Of a stretch of DNA of 64,000 nt, positions 12,379 through 23,790 are shown one piece after another (the first letter of the stretch is position 1; each line of letters begins with the position of its first letter). The position numbers and the translations under genes are program-made. Under the pieces are notes generated by a model. It was not told where the DNA came from. It saw nothing but the letters and a program-made list of their open reading frames with translations, and did no database searches. The DNA comes from Druceiella hillmani (lineage: Eukaryota; Arthropoda; Insecta; Lepidoptera; Hepialidae): positions 1,956,001 through 2,020,000 of the forward strand of contig JAYKKI010000134.1 in NCBI GenBank assembly GCA_039881145.1. The letters are read 5' to 3'.

Positions 12379-14440
12379 GCTAACAATATAAGAATTTTTA
12401 ATTATGATTATTGATTTATTTTCTAAGTAACCGAATAAATTTTTATTTACAACAAAAAAGTATCTTTATTTAGGCACTATTTTTTAGTGATAGTAATGGA
12501 ACATTGTTACTAAACTGTTAATCGTTCCAAAGATGTTTCACTATTTTGTTTTGATTATAATTATAATGTGAAAATAATGAGAGACATAGTTACTAATTAC
12601 CATTTTCTTTCGAATGTTGATTAATATGATTTTTTACTGTAGGCTGTTATGAGAATGAGAAGTTTAATGTTTTAGTTCATCTTTTATTATTATTATATAC
12701 GCTCTACAAAAAGTACAAAGGCTTTAGATAATCTATATTTTTGTTTAAGAGTTGTTTTCTTATGTTAGTATAACAACTACCTATATATTAAGATTGTATT
12801 AAGATACTTAATGAAAGACTATTGAAATGAAAATTAGACTGATTTAAAATATAATTACTGCTAATTTAGTACTAGAAGTAAAATTTATATTTTTTTATTT
12901 TACAAATTAACTGTAGTATTTCATTTCATATAACTCTATTTAACGTGAAAAACATAATTTATGAGAGGTAAGTGGTCCAAGTGCTCATATAAGTTCTAGG
13001 GAATTGTGAACATTTTTATTTATAAAAAGTTTGGATTTTGATTTCGGTTTCGGCTGAAAATCCACTTTCGATAGATGACTAATGATTTTCCATTTTTAAA
13101 ATGTCAACCGGACGATTACTTTTTTAATTTCTCATATTTCAGTGGTTGCTTTATAAAGTGCAACCTCTACCCTTGATTTGTAAGTGAAACTTTATTTAAA
13201 CCTTCACAAGCATATTATCTTTATCCAATTGGGATTATATTTTAACAGATTATGATCGTATTTCCAAACGTACCGGGGTTCCGACCTTGCCTGTCTACTT
13301 TGATCTATTTACCTTACATAGAGTCATAGTTTGTGTCTAATATATTTTTTTTATAAAATTACGTTTTTTTTAAACCAAAGTATATATTTACATTTTATAC
13401 TTTCCCTCGTTATTTTGTATTTTAGTAGTTACATAAGTATAATTTTTACTAGTTAGCATTAATATCCGGATATGGGCTACTAAAATATATGTTTGCAAAT
13501 TGTTAGTTTAATTATTTTATTAAAGAGATAATCATTAAATCAAGGAATATATATAATAAATTATGTATTGGGTAGTTAAGAAGATAATGCAATAATTTAT
13601 CTTAGTAAAAAATATTTCAGTAGTCTCTTTACTGTAGTTAAGGTCTAAAATTGATATCAAATTAATCACAAACTTTTTAAAATTAATTCTACTTTTCGCG
13701 TATTAAGCACCTATTATAAGCAAATCAATGATGCTATATGTTTTTAAAAATTTAATATTGTTGTATGACTAAGAAATTTCTACTTGTATTTTTGAACAAA
13801 TGTTTATTAATTTTATTTGGACGAACTAAAGAAGAAGTGACTAGTTACGTAAGTAAGTTTCAGGGCGGCTGTATATAATATTTAAAGTCTCTAATATTTT
13901 GGACTTAATTAGAAAAATGTTTATTCAAATTACTAATAGAGTTAATATTTATAAAAATATTTAATTGAAGGAAAAATTATGAACACAAAAAAATTATTTA
14001 ATATGAAATGTGGTGAAGTATTATATAACATAAAAATAAATTAATTTCGTATTTTATATTCTATTTGTGCAATAAATGTTAAATGACACCTTATAGAAAC
14101 ATTTACCTACATTGTTAAAAATTATTTAAATGGAATACTTCGATTGCTCTATGACATCATCTTAACGTCAACATTATATAGCCGTAACCACGTAACGCAC
14201 GTCCTCGCGTGATCTAATGTGAAGGAATAATTAAATAGTTATTTATTTACACAATTGAACCGGACGTAGCATCGGGAGAATGACAGTCGTCGAACCACTC
14301 TTTTTCAAAATTTAATTAAACGGACATCGATTTTTGCGTACCATGAGCCACAATAATCTAAGTCCATCTTATCAATTTGAAGGTAGTTGGTTGTAAGAAA
14401 ACTTATACGAATACGATATGATATGAAGTATTAAATTAAA
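12379..14440. other. Noncoding; hAT 3' flank then unit sequence
   Basis: Homology to unit B resumes at about 13,090 (B 41,100, 'ttttccatttttaaaat'), so the right end of the hAT insertion lies somewhere in 12.4-13.05 kb. No open frame of interest. The last 300 bases form a relatively conserved block, listed separately. Confidence 0.5.
14145..14420. other. Noncoding block conserved in all three units, with E-box-like sites
   Basis: 'gacatcatcttaa.gtcaac', then 'gtaaccacgtaacgcac', then 'cgtgatcta'. The counterparts are B 42,085-42,340 (which has a perfect CACGTG in 'gccacgtgacgc' plus 'tctcacgtga') and C 58,045-58,300 ('ttcacgtgaggg'). It is more GC-rich and better kept than its surroundings and has no shared open frame. 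A regulatory role is inference. Confidence 0.4.
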
Positions 14441-14799
14441 TTCGAAAAGTACCTATACGCTGGACGGACGTGTTACTTTTGACGCACGAAAAAAAACTAT
14501 TTCTGCAAGTAAAAATAACAGTACAGCAGTTCAGTTTGCATTAAAAATAGTCAAACATAATTATAAACTCTTAATGTACTTGTAAGAAAAACTCTTAATA
14601 CAACATATAAAATCCTTAATTTTAACAAAATAGTGAAGTGACTGCAATTTTAATTTTAAAAAAAACTGCGGGTTTTGAACAAATGGTGGAAGCGACCTTG
14701 GTGTTGTGAGTGAAGTGAATTCTTTGTTCTTCCCATTTTTACAAATGCCACTTTACTTAATTATCGCCAACTAAGGAACGCATCGCTTTGTTTCGCCAT

Positions 14800-14905
14800 A
14801 TACTCGTAAGTAATTACCGGTTGTGGTGCTAAAAGTATAAACTTGTTACGCTACTCAAGTAGCGCGGGTTCGATCCTTGGCAAACCCTTGTATTTCAACC
14901 ATGCT
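14800..14905 (+). mobile_element. tRNA-like SINE head (B-box present)
   Basis: 'gcgggttcgatccttggc' at 14,866-14,883 contains a good RNA polymerase III B-box (GGTTCGATCC) preceded by a short stem, ctactcaagtag, resembling an anticodon or T-arm. It is soon followed by a long TA tail (14,911-14,972), as in many tRNA-derived SINEs. I could not fold a full cloverleaf or find a convincing A-box, so it is not called a tRNA gene. Confidence 0.4.
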
Positions 14906-14909
14906 GCAG

Positions 14910-14910
<1 letters not shown>

Positions 14911-14958
<48 letters not shown>

Positions 14959-14972
14959 TACATATATACATA
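14911..14972. repeat. (TA)n tract
   Basis: TA alternation ending in TACATATATACATA. It may be the tail of the SINE-like unit to its left. Confidence 0.95.
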
Positions 14973-15383
14973 GCTATCATTATTTTTTCTTCTTTTTAAG
15001 ATACAAAGCCTAATAAAACAATGTCAAATGAAAATGAAAATGTAAAGGAGTTAGATTTTATTATAATGGCTTCAAAAAAACGACTATAGTTACAAAGATA
15101 GATGAAGTAGCACCGCGCATCGTAATACTCGCATCGACCACTGTCATGATGTCTACAAGTGACATATCAACCATTATGTCTGAATTGGCTTTTCTATGTA
15201 CCGAAATGTCTAAAATGTTGCTCTTTAAATAGAATACTTAAGAGAAATGTGCCTTATCAATTATAACGGATTCGCCACTTATTTTATAATAGATGAAATA
15301 TCTCCTGTGGTGGTATTAATTAGGCCTACACGTCCGTTGGACCCATGGTCACAGTAGTCTCTTTAAAAAAAGTTGTCTTACCC

Positions 15384-16440
15384 TGGGTCATCAAAATGCT
15401 CGGTCTTTGTGGACGGGCCATGACGAGTTCTACGTAGCTGTAATAGAGCATGATCTAGACAGACTGGTTATAAATGAAACGTGGATTGCACGCAGTTCGA
15501 ACAAGTGCAACCTTCCCGTGCCCAGCTACTCGTTTGCGCACCGCGATCGCACTTTCAGCCGTGGATGAGGTGTAGCTATGTACATCAAGGCATAGGATAC
15601 CGCGAGATAATCATCCCGAGCACAGAGCTTGAGCTACTTTGAATTTGCTTGGAGATGGGGCGCATCAGCGCGATTGTGGGTACTGCATATCGACCGCCAA
15701 CTATGTCTCTAGATTTAACGATCGATTGCCTAAGCGAGATGGTAAGCAGCCTTAACTGCACCGTTGAATACTTTTTCTTCACAGGTGACCTCAATATATA
15801 TTTACTGAAACAGGATGATTCAAGCACCTCCAAGACCATTAACTGCCTGGAGATGTTTGGTTTCAAACAACTCGTGATTGAGGTGACCAGGATAACCGAA
15901 TACTTGGAAACTTTAATTGATTTATCATGTTGCAGTCCGTGTGTTATTAAAGATAATATACTGATTCATTATAATCAAGATTTAAATGACAATATTCTCT
16001 TGGTCGATATATTTAACATCATAAAACCTCAAATACCTGATCGTAAATTCCGTTCCCGTTATCTTAATAAAATAGATATGGAGTTGTTTGTTTCAGCGGT
16101 ATCAAAAGTTGGGTGGGACAGTGTTGCATTGAGCGATGATATCAAAAAAATTGTTATTAATTTTACCACCAGCGTTTTGACGATTATCGACGCCTCTGTA
16201 CCAGTAAGGGAGCGAACAATGCGCATCCATCCATCCAAACCATGACCGCGAGCTCGCTCTAAAGCTATTAAATCAAAGAAAGATACACATTTACATTATT
16301 CTAAATCGCTGATAAATCTAGTTATCACAGGTTTGAGACGAAAGAGAAAAGCATATTTTACTTTTTATGTAAACATGCATCATAGAGATAGCAAAAATCT
16401 GTGGTGAAGTTTGCAAACAATATATCCCATCAGTAAAAGT
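15384..16440 (+). pseudogene. Non-LTR retrotransposon (LINE) fragment: endonuclease domain, no reverse transcriptase
   Basis: Remnant of the APE-type endonuclease that nicks target DNA during LINE integration, probably of the CR1/Jockey group. From 15,386 the + frame gives 'HQNARSLWTGHDEF', then 'LVINETWIARSS' with the catalytic Glu at 15,476, then 'YSFAHRDRTFSRG', a stop, and 'GVAMYIKA'. After more stops and a shift, the frame at 15,649-16,245 carries 'VGTAYRPP', 'FFFTGDLNIYLL' (the GDxN motif) and 'LIDLSCCSPCV'. The SDH motif near 'HYNQDLNDN' is degraded. Around 16,250-16,420 lies the linker typical upstream of RT ('RRKRKAYF...HRDSKNLW'). Homology to B and C resumes at about 16,450, so RT and the 3' end are missing, unlike the usual 5'-truncated LINE. 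Absent from units B and C. Confidence 0.85.
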
Positions 16441-16449
16441 AGAGAAAAT

Positions 16450-17780
16450 AAGGTAAAAGTGTATGACAAACACCACAATTGCAAATAGAAGAGAAAGGTA
16501 TAGCATTATAAATAGTGGGCTCACCGTGTTACAGTTCGATACTGTTAACATAACTACTTATTAACTATGTGAAATATTTAAACAAAATATTTGTTTGCCA
16601 AACTCTGCAAACCTGGTTATTTTTTGGCACAAAAGATTCTTTATATTCAAAAAGAAGACTTCTAATATATTTGTCATCATTGATATAAGCACAAGGTGGA
16701 TTTTACAGAAGATCACCTAACTGTATTAAACCAATTTCATTTAAAGAAATATTATATTACTTGTAAGTACAAAACAGTTGCAGTTAAGTTTCGATTTCAC
16801 TCTTCATCCCTTCTTACCTTTAACATCCTTATATATTTTTTGGCGAGTACACATCCGTAATGCTCGTTGTCAGTTAAAGAATAATTGTCACTTTGAACAC
16901 GGATACGGTGAATACACATCTTTAACTTATATTTGTGTAGTTAAAGTTAAATATCAAAAACCTTAACTATACGTTCCTTCGGATCTTACGTCTATATATT
17001 TCAATTAACTTCTGTAACTATGAGACGTTTTTTTTATTTACTTTCAGTATATTTTAAGAATGTTTGTATGTAAGTTTGTGATTATGTAAACAAATAAAGC
17101 AATTTTATTGCATTTTTCGAAGTTTTTAAGAAAATCTTGGACAAGTTAATTATAAACTATAACGTTGAATATGCATGAAAATAACCTAGCATTGACCACC
17201 TAATACAAATATAATTTTAATCGAAAACGTATTCTCTATACTATATATATCACCGACAAAGAATAGAAAAATATTTTTGTAAATGATATTATATTTATTA
17301 GTGTATAAAAACTTACCTTGAATGAAATTTACGTTAAAAATTATTTCTGTCATTACTTTTTAAGAGCGAAAAAAGGATACATTTTTATGTAGATATTTTG
17401 ACTATTAAAATATTTAAATATGATCACAAATTTTTCACTATATATTTGTTGAGTAAAAATTAATCAACAATTTATCAAACTAATTGAATAAAATACCCCT
17501 ACATTTATCTTAGTATAAATTGAGATTTTCAATCTAAAAAGTTACATTTCTTGTAATGTCATACCAGTTAAGATATATAATTTGTTACAAAAGTATTGCC
17601 CTCTATTCATATTATTTTAATATATCGATTTCTATATTGATCGCGATTAAAAAACTTCTTAGCTGAACAATTGACTCTTTTTCACTTAACAATGAATAGA
17701 AAACGCATTGAAAAGTGCAAAATTATAAAAATAAGAGTAATAAGTTGGCACATTTGCTGAAAAATAGCTATATACACATA
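16450..17780. other. Noncoding duplicated sequence
   Basis: Shared with B (42,690 on, then broken by B's private insertion) and C (58,710 on). No gene seen. AT-rich with short T and A runs. Confidence 0.5.
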
Positions 17781-17789
17781 TTTACCTAC

Positions 17790-18400
17790 CTACCTCCTAA
17801 TATTCCAATTGTTTTATGACCATTTGTATATTTTTATATACTTACCTACTTATATCATAGTTCCATCATAGTTCCATTCAGCCACTACATTTAAAAAAAG
17901 TAAACGTCAAGGTAACTTAAAGGATCCCAAATTCGGTGAATCTAGTCCTCACGATTGAGAAGTCCTCGCCACTAATTCCTAGCTTCATATTCAGAAGCTG
18001 GCTACTACTGACGAACGAGGGACTACTCAAAACAAGTCAAAAGAGTCCAAACACGACGATATAGAGACGAAGAGTATATACTCTTCAGCATTCATGAGTT
18101 TTTGTTACCGACTTTCGACGCCATTACCAAATTCAGATCACTATTTGTGAACAGAAAACCCCTCAAGAACGATTACATGAGTTCAACATAAAATAATCTG
18201 TTCTTCACCACTGACATGTATGATCACCGTTTTCCGCACCATCATCACACGTAGGCCATTATCTGTAACTACAATACTTAGAAAGACATATCAACTGTTT
18301 TCGAACTCAATCTCAAATTTCTCAAAACTCTCATCCGATGGGAAGTTTTGTAGAACATCACTGAAATACATAACATCATCAGATCCTGAAAAATTCATAT
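17790..18400. repeat. Triplicated block with internal repeats of about 120 bp
   Basis: The counterparts at B 45,830-46,420 and C 59,750-60,300 share 'acctacctac' runs, 'cattcagccactac'-like phrases and 'accatcatcacac'. Within B the phrase 'aagttaaatgatccc' recurs as 'aagtaaaatgagccc' and 'aagttaaatgagctt' at 45,955, 46,076 and 46,194, giving an internal period of 118-121 bases. A has weaker versions. Function unknown. Confidence 0.5.
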
Positions 18401-19029
18401 TAAAATAGGCTCCTTTAAATAAAGAGGGTATCATCTATTGCAGCGCTATATCTTTTGAATTCTGTTAATATTGGGAATATTGTATATGAAGCAATAATGT
18501 TATGTTAAACGGTGTGTGAATCATATATATTATAAATGAGTAAATAATAAACATATCGAAAATTAAATATTCACTATTATATTGTCTGTAGAGACTAAAT
18601 ATTTTAAAATTATTGTACAAATTTTCTTAAAAATTTGTGATCTCTGCTCCGTACATTCTAAAGCCAACCAACTGAATAAATAAATCACGCAATCCACCGA
18701 CTTAAAACAAGATCCTAACTTAAAGTAAGCATCAAGTTCGAAACAGGGAATCTTTTAGTCCTGGTAGATTACCGGAAGACGTGAATATTGAACGTGAAGG
18801 CTGTCAATTTTTTGAAGATTACTGAGTCAATGAGAAATACGTTTTGATTTAGCGGTCCACGTTTTACAAAAGTGAACTGATTTATGCAAACGTACATAAA
18901 GACGTACAGTGTTCGTCGGGTTCATCCGTCGACGCAGATCATATTTTGTTTATCTAAAAGTATATATTGGCCACGGTAAGTTGCTATTTATCAACATGTA
19001 ATTAAATTTTGTTTCTTTTTAGAATTCCG

Positions 19030-19480
19030 TATCTCCAACGGAAAATGAAAAACTTGAAACACCACTTGCGTGTCTGTCCGCCAGGCGGTCCCAGTCGTTT
19101 TTCTTAGAAACCGCTTCACGTAGAAACTTTACATTGATAGTACCCGAGAAAATGTTTTCCTTATTTTTATATATGGTGTGGGTTATCGTTTAAAAAAGTT
19201 AATTACAAACCTAGCAAAAAGATTTTGTCATAATTTTAAATGTTAAATATTCAGAGATATACCAATTGTATTTAAAAAATAGGTTAAGTTCTCTCTTTTC
19301 CTTATTTCTGAAACTACTCAATATAGCCACGATTTTAGATGCCATAATTTTTTAAACATGCACCATGTTTTTATGCCTATGAAAGTCATAGTAGGCAATA
19401 TGTTTTTGTTCTTCTTTATTCACAACAGATTTTTTCAGAATTCGTGGGAGGTCGAAATTTTCTTGATCTTAAAATATACA
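19030..19480 (+). repeat. Dispersed repeat, copy 2 of the 'gggatatcgttt' family
   Basis: 'gcgtgtctgtccgccagg', 'tatatggtgtgggttatcg' and 'tatgcctatgaaagtcatagt' in order. Counterparts occur at 47.2-47.6 kb and, partly, at 61.0-61.2 kb, so this insertion predates the unit duplication. Resembles a lepidopteran repeat from memory. Confidence 0.55.
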
Positions 19481-19563
19481 TGTTCTATATAGTTTGACTA
19501 TAAAATGGCCATGATATGCTAAATTATTAAAAGATGTGCTGGAAAGGGAAAAATAAATCAAAG

Positions 19564-20085
19564 CAAGTCTTAGATTTATTGTTCCTCAAAAAAAAAGAGA
19601 CGATCTTTCCACGATTTGACACACTCACTTTTTCGAATCTTGAAACTTAATTCGCACAAAATTATTAAGATCAAAATATACATTGTCAAAGATATTCCAT
19701 AATTTGAAGCCTTTGCATAAACAAAATGTATTGAAATTATTACTATTCTACAAAAAATCATATCAACAACATAACCATCAAATTATACCGCGGAAATGAA
19801 TATAGCGAATATTAAAACTAAACACAAGTGAAACTGGAGTGGAGTATTAGTAAATGAATAAACCGTCCGGGAATAACCGAGCGTTGGCGTATTTTCAGGA
19901 AGGCGTTTGTTTGTTAATTAATTTCATTGTTGAAACGTCAAATAGCGACGGCGCTAATGTCGCTCTTTCCCTCGGTCATGCCGGCATTACAATACAAATA
20001 TGATCATTGCGTATGCAATATTTGATATTTTATTTTCTCTTACGACTTTAATAGAAGGCAAGTGTGCGTAATTGAATAATCATAT
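19564..20085. other. Strongly conserved noncoding block (copy A)
   Basis: Counterparts at B 48,040-48,600 and C 61,790-62,310. Runs such as 'gggaataaccgagcgtt', 'ttgttaattaatttcattg', 'gcggcgctaa' and 'cggcattac' stay nearly identical while neighbouring sequence has drifted widely. It is also locally GC-rich. No open frame is shared by the copies. Candidates are a regulatory element, an unrecognised noncoding RNA or a later gene conversion. Confidence 0.5.
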
Positions 20086-20089
20086 GGTA

Positions 20090-23000
20090 ATGATTGGGAT
20101 GAAGGAAAATGATAGGAATGAAGTTAGTGTTAAATTAACATTGTAAATAACTCCAAACTGATTTCAGTTAAATAAGAGATTTTGTAGTCATGTTTTCAAA
20201 TTTTATCTGCTCGTACCTCTACGGCTGCCACAGAATCAATCTATATATTTAGTAAATGACCAATATTATTTCTACTGTGCATCGTCGCTAGTTACAGTAA
20301 GGTGTAACTGGAAAGTAATATTTTAAACTAATTAATCGTAAACTAAGGAACTAATCACGATAAGTAGATAACAAATGTATGCTTGAAGTAAATATTTTTT
20401 ATATTTTGGTTTCACACTCGTAAAATAAGTGTCAAATTTTCCATATAGGACGACAGATAGATAGACGGACAAATGAAAAATATGCTAAAAGTATAAAAAC
20501 CATATGATGGCATATAACAATAAAAACGTTTTTTCACCTCAATTCCAATTTTTGGTTTAAAAATATCCAAGGCCTTCGACTTTTCCTCTATTTCTGTTAA
20601 GAAAAAAATAATGGTTAAGTTGATTGTGCCGTTCCGTTGCCCAAAATCTAAATATTCTGATTGCTACATACAAATAATAGTATTTGTACGTATACTATTA
20701 AATTCTAAATCTATATACGTACTACTATTAAATTCCAAATCTATATACGATATCTCATCAACGGTAATAGTTACGAACCTTGAGTTAGGACTGAAATTCT
20801 TAAGTTGTATGGTACTTAGGGCTTGACTATTAGGAATGAACACAGAATGATTAAACAGTCCATAAAAGTAAAGAATAAATAAAATGCGCATGACCAAAAG
20901 TAATGACGTGGTTTGTACGTATATGGAATAAGACAAAACGATGAAAGGAATTAAACCTAATTTGTTTAGCAAGCGATGCCATTTTATTTCACATTTAGTA
21001 AAATTGTTATATATTCTTTTATATTTATAATTTTTGATTACTAGATAGCTAAATCTGATACATAAAATTATGCCTTGAGTTTAATCGAAGATTTTTTTCC
21101 TGGCGATAAAAACAGTTTCGCAAATCTACGAGTTTTGCATGAATGATTCAGGAACATTTTTCACGGTAATTACAACATTATTTTGTTCATTATAACTATT
21201 ATATATACATTTTCGCACATTTGACCTGCCTTATAAATTTAAATAGGTTATCCATGGAGGACAAGGGTATTTGTAATAGCTACTTTTAAAGTATATTATG
21301 CGTTTCATCATTATGTATTATTAGACTTAAATTTATTGTTTTTCGAAATCTAACTTAAGCTTCTGAAATTACTGCCAGTATTGTTCGGTTGAAAGTTTCG
21401 TCATAAGGATTAAATTCTAAAACTATTTAAATTTTAACGGAAAAAGTATATTATCAAAATAATTAATCTATCCTGAATGTAATGTGATCCTTAATTGGAT
21501 TCGTTAAGAATTATAAAGCACCCGCTTTAGAATCTTTGTCAGATCGGAACTATTCTCAAATTTCCGCTCTAAATGTCGCCCCGTCAGATTTGTATTATGA
21601 ATTGAGATTCAAACCCGGGATAACTGTTAAACTCCTCAAAAATAATATTCTATGTAACCACGTCGTGTCATAGCCATCATTATTTTGTTTGTTAAATGAT
21701 TTTAGTAGCTTATCTTTAGATCTTTATAGTTATGTAAGTAGATATTAATTTAAGACATTTATTATGATGAAATGTAAAATATTATACGCGATGTAAAATA
21801 TTATTTGATAAGGCCAATTACTAGACGTTAGTAGAGGTGTTACTCGTATATATAAATATCGATTTTGGCTATTAAATCAATTTCAATACAATAAAAATTA
21901 ATATTTGGCTAGAAAACGTGTGCCCGTAAATAAAACTATTAATGAAATAATATAAAAGGTTTGGGAAGACTATTTCGAAAATCTTATTAACGATTATTTC
22001 TATCCTTTCATTTTATAAATAACGCATATTAAAAAAATATACTTCAGAATTAAGCAAAATAACAATTTGCACTACGCTTTTGATGAAATAGGAAAAACAA
22101 CTTTATGATTTTTCTTCTTTTCATCTAATCTTATTGAAATTAATTGAATAGTCTTATTGAAAGTAATGTTGATCATATTTTATTGAAAAATTCCCCGCTA
22201 TTTCATAATGTGATTCATTATGATTTCAGAAAATTATTATTATATGCAGCAAGGAGTCCATGAAATATATTACATAGGTAAGGAATTAGGAGAACTTTTA
22301 GTAACAAAAATTTTAGAAAAAATTTTATGGACAAAAATATTTCTAAACCTTGATGTTTAATTTTTGCATTACAAAACACGTAGTAACGTATGTTTCTTTT
22401 CTGTAATTGCAATGAAGTATAAAATTTGACAATAGTGGTTTATAGATAGACAATATATTTATGCTGAATACCTCGGAAAATTTTATCTAGTAAAATGGTT
22501 GCAATTGACGAAACAAATTAATTTAATTATTTAGTTCATTAAAAAAATAGTATAGTTCCCCTAAATGTAGAATGAAATGAATAATTCGTAATTTTTCGTC
22601 ATATTTAAAGTTCTGTAAAACTTGTCATAATTTGAAATAATCCTATGGATTTTTTTCTATTCCCAGAAGAGTGGAATAAAATGTTCATAATTAAATTTCT
22701 AACAATTTATTTCGTAACGATTTTATGTTATGATATCACACATATCAAATCAATCCCTTCCCGAAAAATCTATGTCAATATTAAATTATATTTTTTACCT
22801 AATGAATATACCTATATAAGTTCACAAAGCCGATACTTATAGCCAGCGCACACAACTTAACTTGTCAAAAATGCTGAAAAGGAAAATACGTCGTCTGTAG
22901 GGTATTATAAGGAATTATTTTATACAAGTTTTAACATTTTTATATGAAAATTTAGCGAATAAAAACTTTTAAATTAAGACAATTAATTTTTTAATTAATA

Positions 23001-23790
23001 TATGTACTATGAATATTTAAAGTGAGAAAAACTCTATTTTGATGAAGACAAGTTATAAACGAAGTAGTGATTTTATATTAAGGACAAACAATAATTGAAA
23101 AAATAGGAATTCAAAATTTTGCATAATTTTAAAATGCAATTATATATTTTATTGAAAAATATATTTCTTAATATTGTTGAAAATTTATAATCATATATCA
23201 TAAACAAATAAGCTGGCAACACGTTATAATTTATTTTGTTCTACTATGTATCTATTATGTAAACATTGGTATTTATTCTATTTCTGTGCAGATGGAAATT
23301 AAAATGTATAAACAGATTTTAGGCTTATTAGTTAAATTCAGACCAATTCTCTAGCTTTTTTCGTTAAATTTTAAATCCCAATCCATTCTATGAACAAGTA
23401 TTTCATTATTTTACAATTTTATTACAACTATGAAAAAAGCGTTGATTATAACGGATTTCTTTTATTAATAGAAAAAAAAACTGTTACAAAATGAAGAAAA
23501 TATTTTCGTTGCCACAACTTGAAACGGCGATGAAAATGGTAAAAAAAATATTCAGATTATATGGGATTTTTTACTATTAAGGAATAAATTTGAACAAAAT
23601 AGAGAAAATATTTTGAAAATATTTTATTTAAACAATAGAGTAATAGGTTATTAAAACTCTCTAATATTTTTATTTTAGTCATTAATGCAAATTTTCTTAT
23701 TAACTCTCTGAAATCGTTTAGGATAAAGTGGGCTCAATATAATTCCTGTGGTACTAACGCAACTTTTGAAATGCTAAATATTCCGTTGAA
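20090..23790. other. Noncoding 3' part of unit A
   Basis: Collinear with B 48,600-54,640. No coding region supported. The short frames 20,611-20,826 and 20,664-20,972 cover an imperfect repeat ('aaatctatatacg' twice at about 20,705 and 20,738). Confidence 0.5.

Larger units (their letters stand above)
1..23790. repeat. Segmental duplication unit A (left end outside the window)
   Basis: Collinear with unit B over its whole length and with unit C from about 8,700 onward. Anchors read directly include A 1,000 with B 34,863 ('cttctatttttgagttcacaa'-type block), A 4,690 with B 36,059 ('attctttaaaaacatcggct'), A 7,290 with B 37,230 ('ccaattgatccctctcagaa'), A 8,830 with B 39,045 and C 54,790, A 9,710 with B 40,130 and C 56,355 (an 'acaacggtta' block), A 14,160 with B 42,090 and C 58,050, A 19,870 with B 48,370 and C 62,090, and A 21,210 with B 50,970. 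Copies differ by many substitutions and indels, so the duplication is old. Private insertions in A are the hAT (about 10.5-13.0 kb) and the SINE/LINE cluster (about 14.45-16.45 kb). Confidence 0.85.

Noticed and set aside
14840..14890. A functional tRNA gene
   Set aside because: Only the T-arm/B-box is convincing. No A-box, acceptor stem or anticodon loop could be placed.
18220..18408. 62-codon frame in a block shared by all three units
   Set aside because: The frame is not kept in the B (46.26 kb) and C (60.16 kb) copies. Conservation there is of DNA phrases, not codons.
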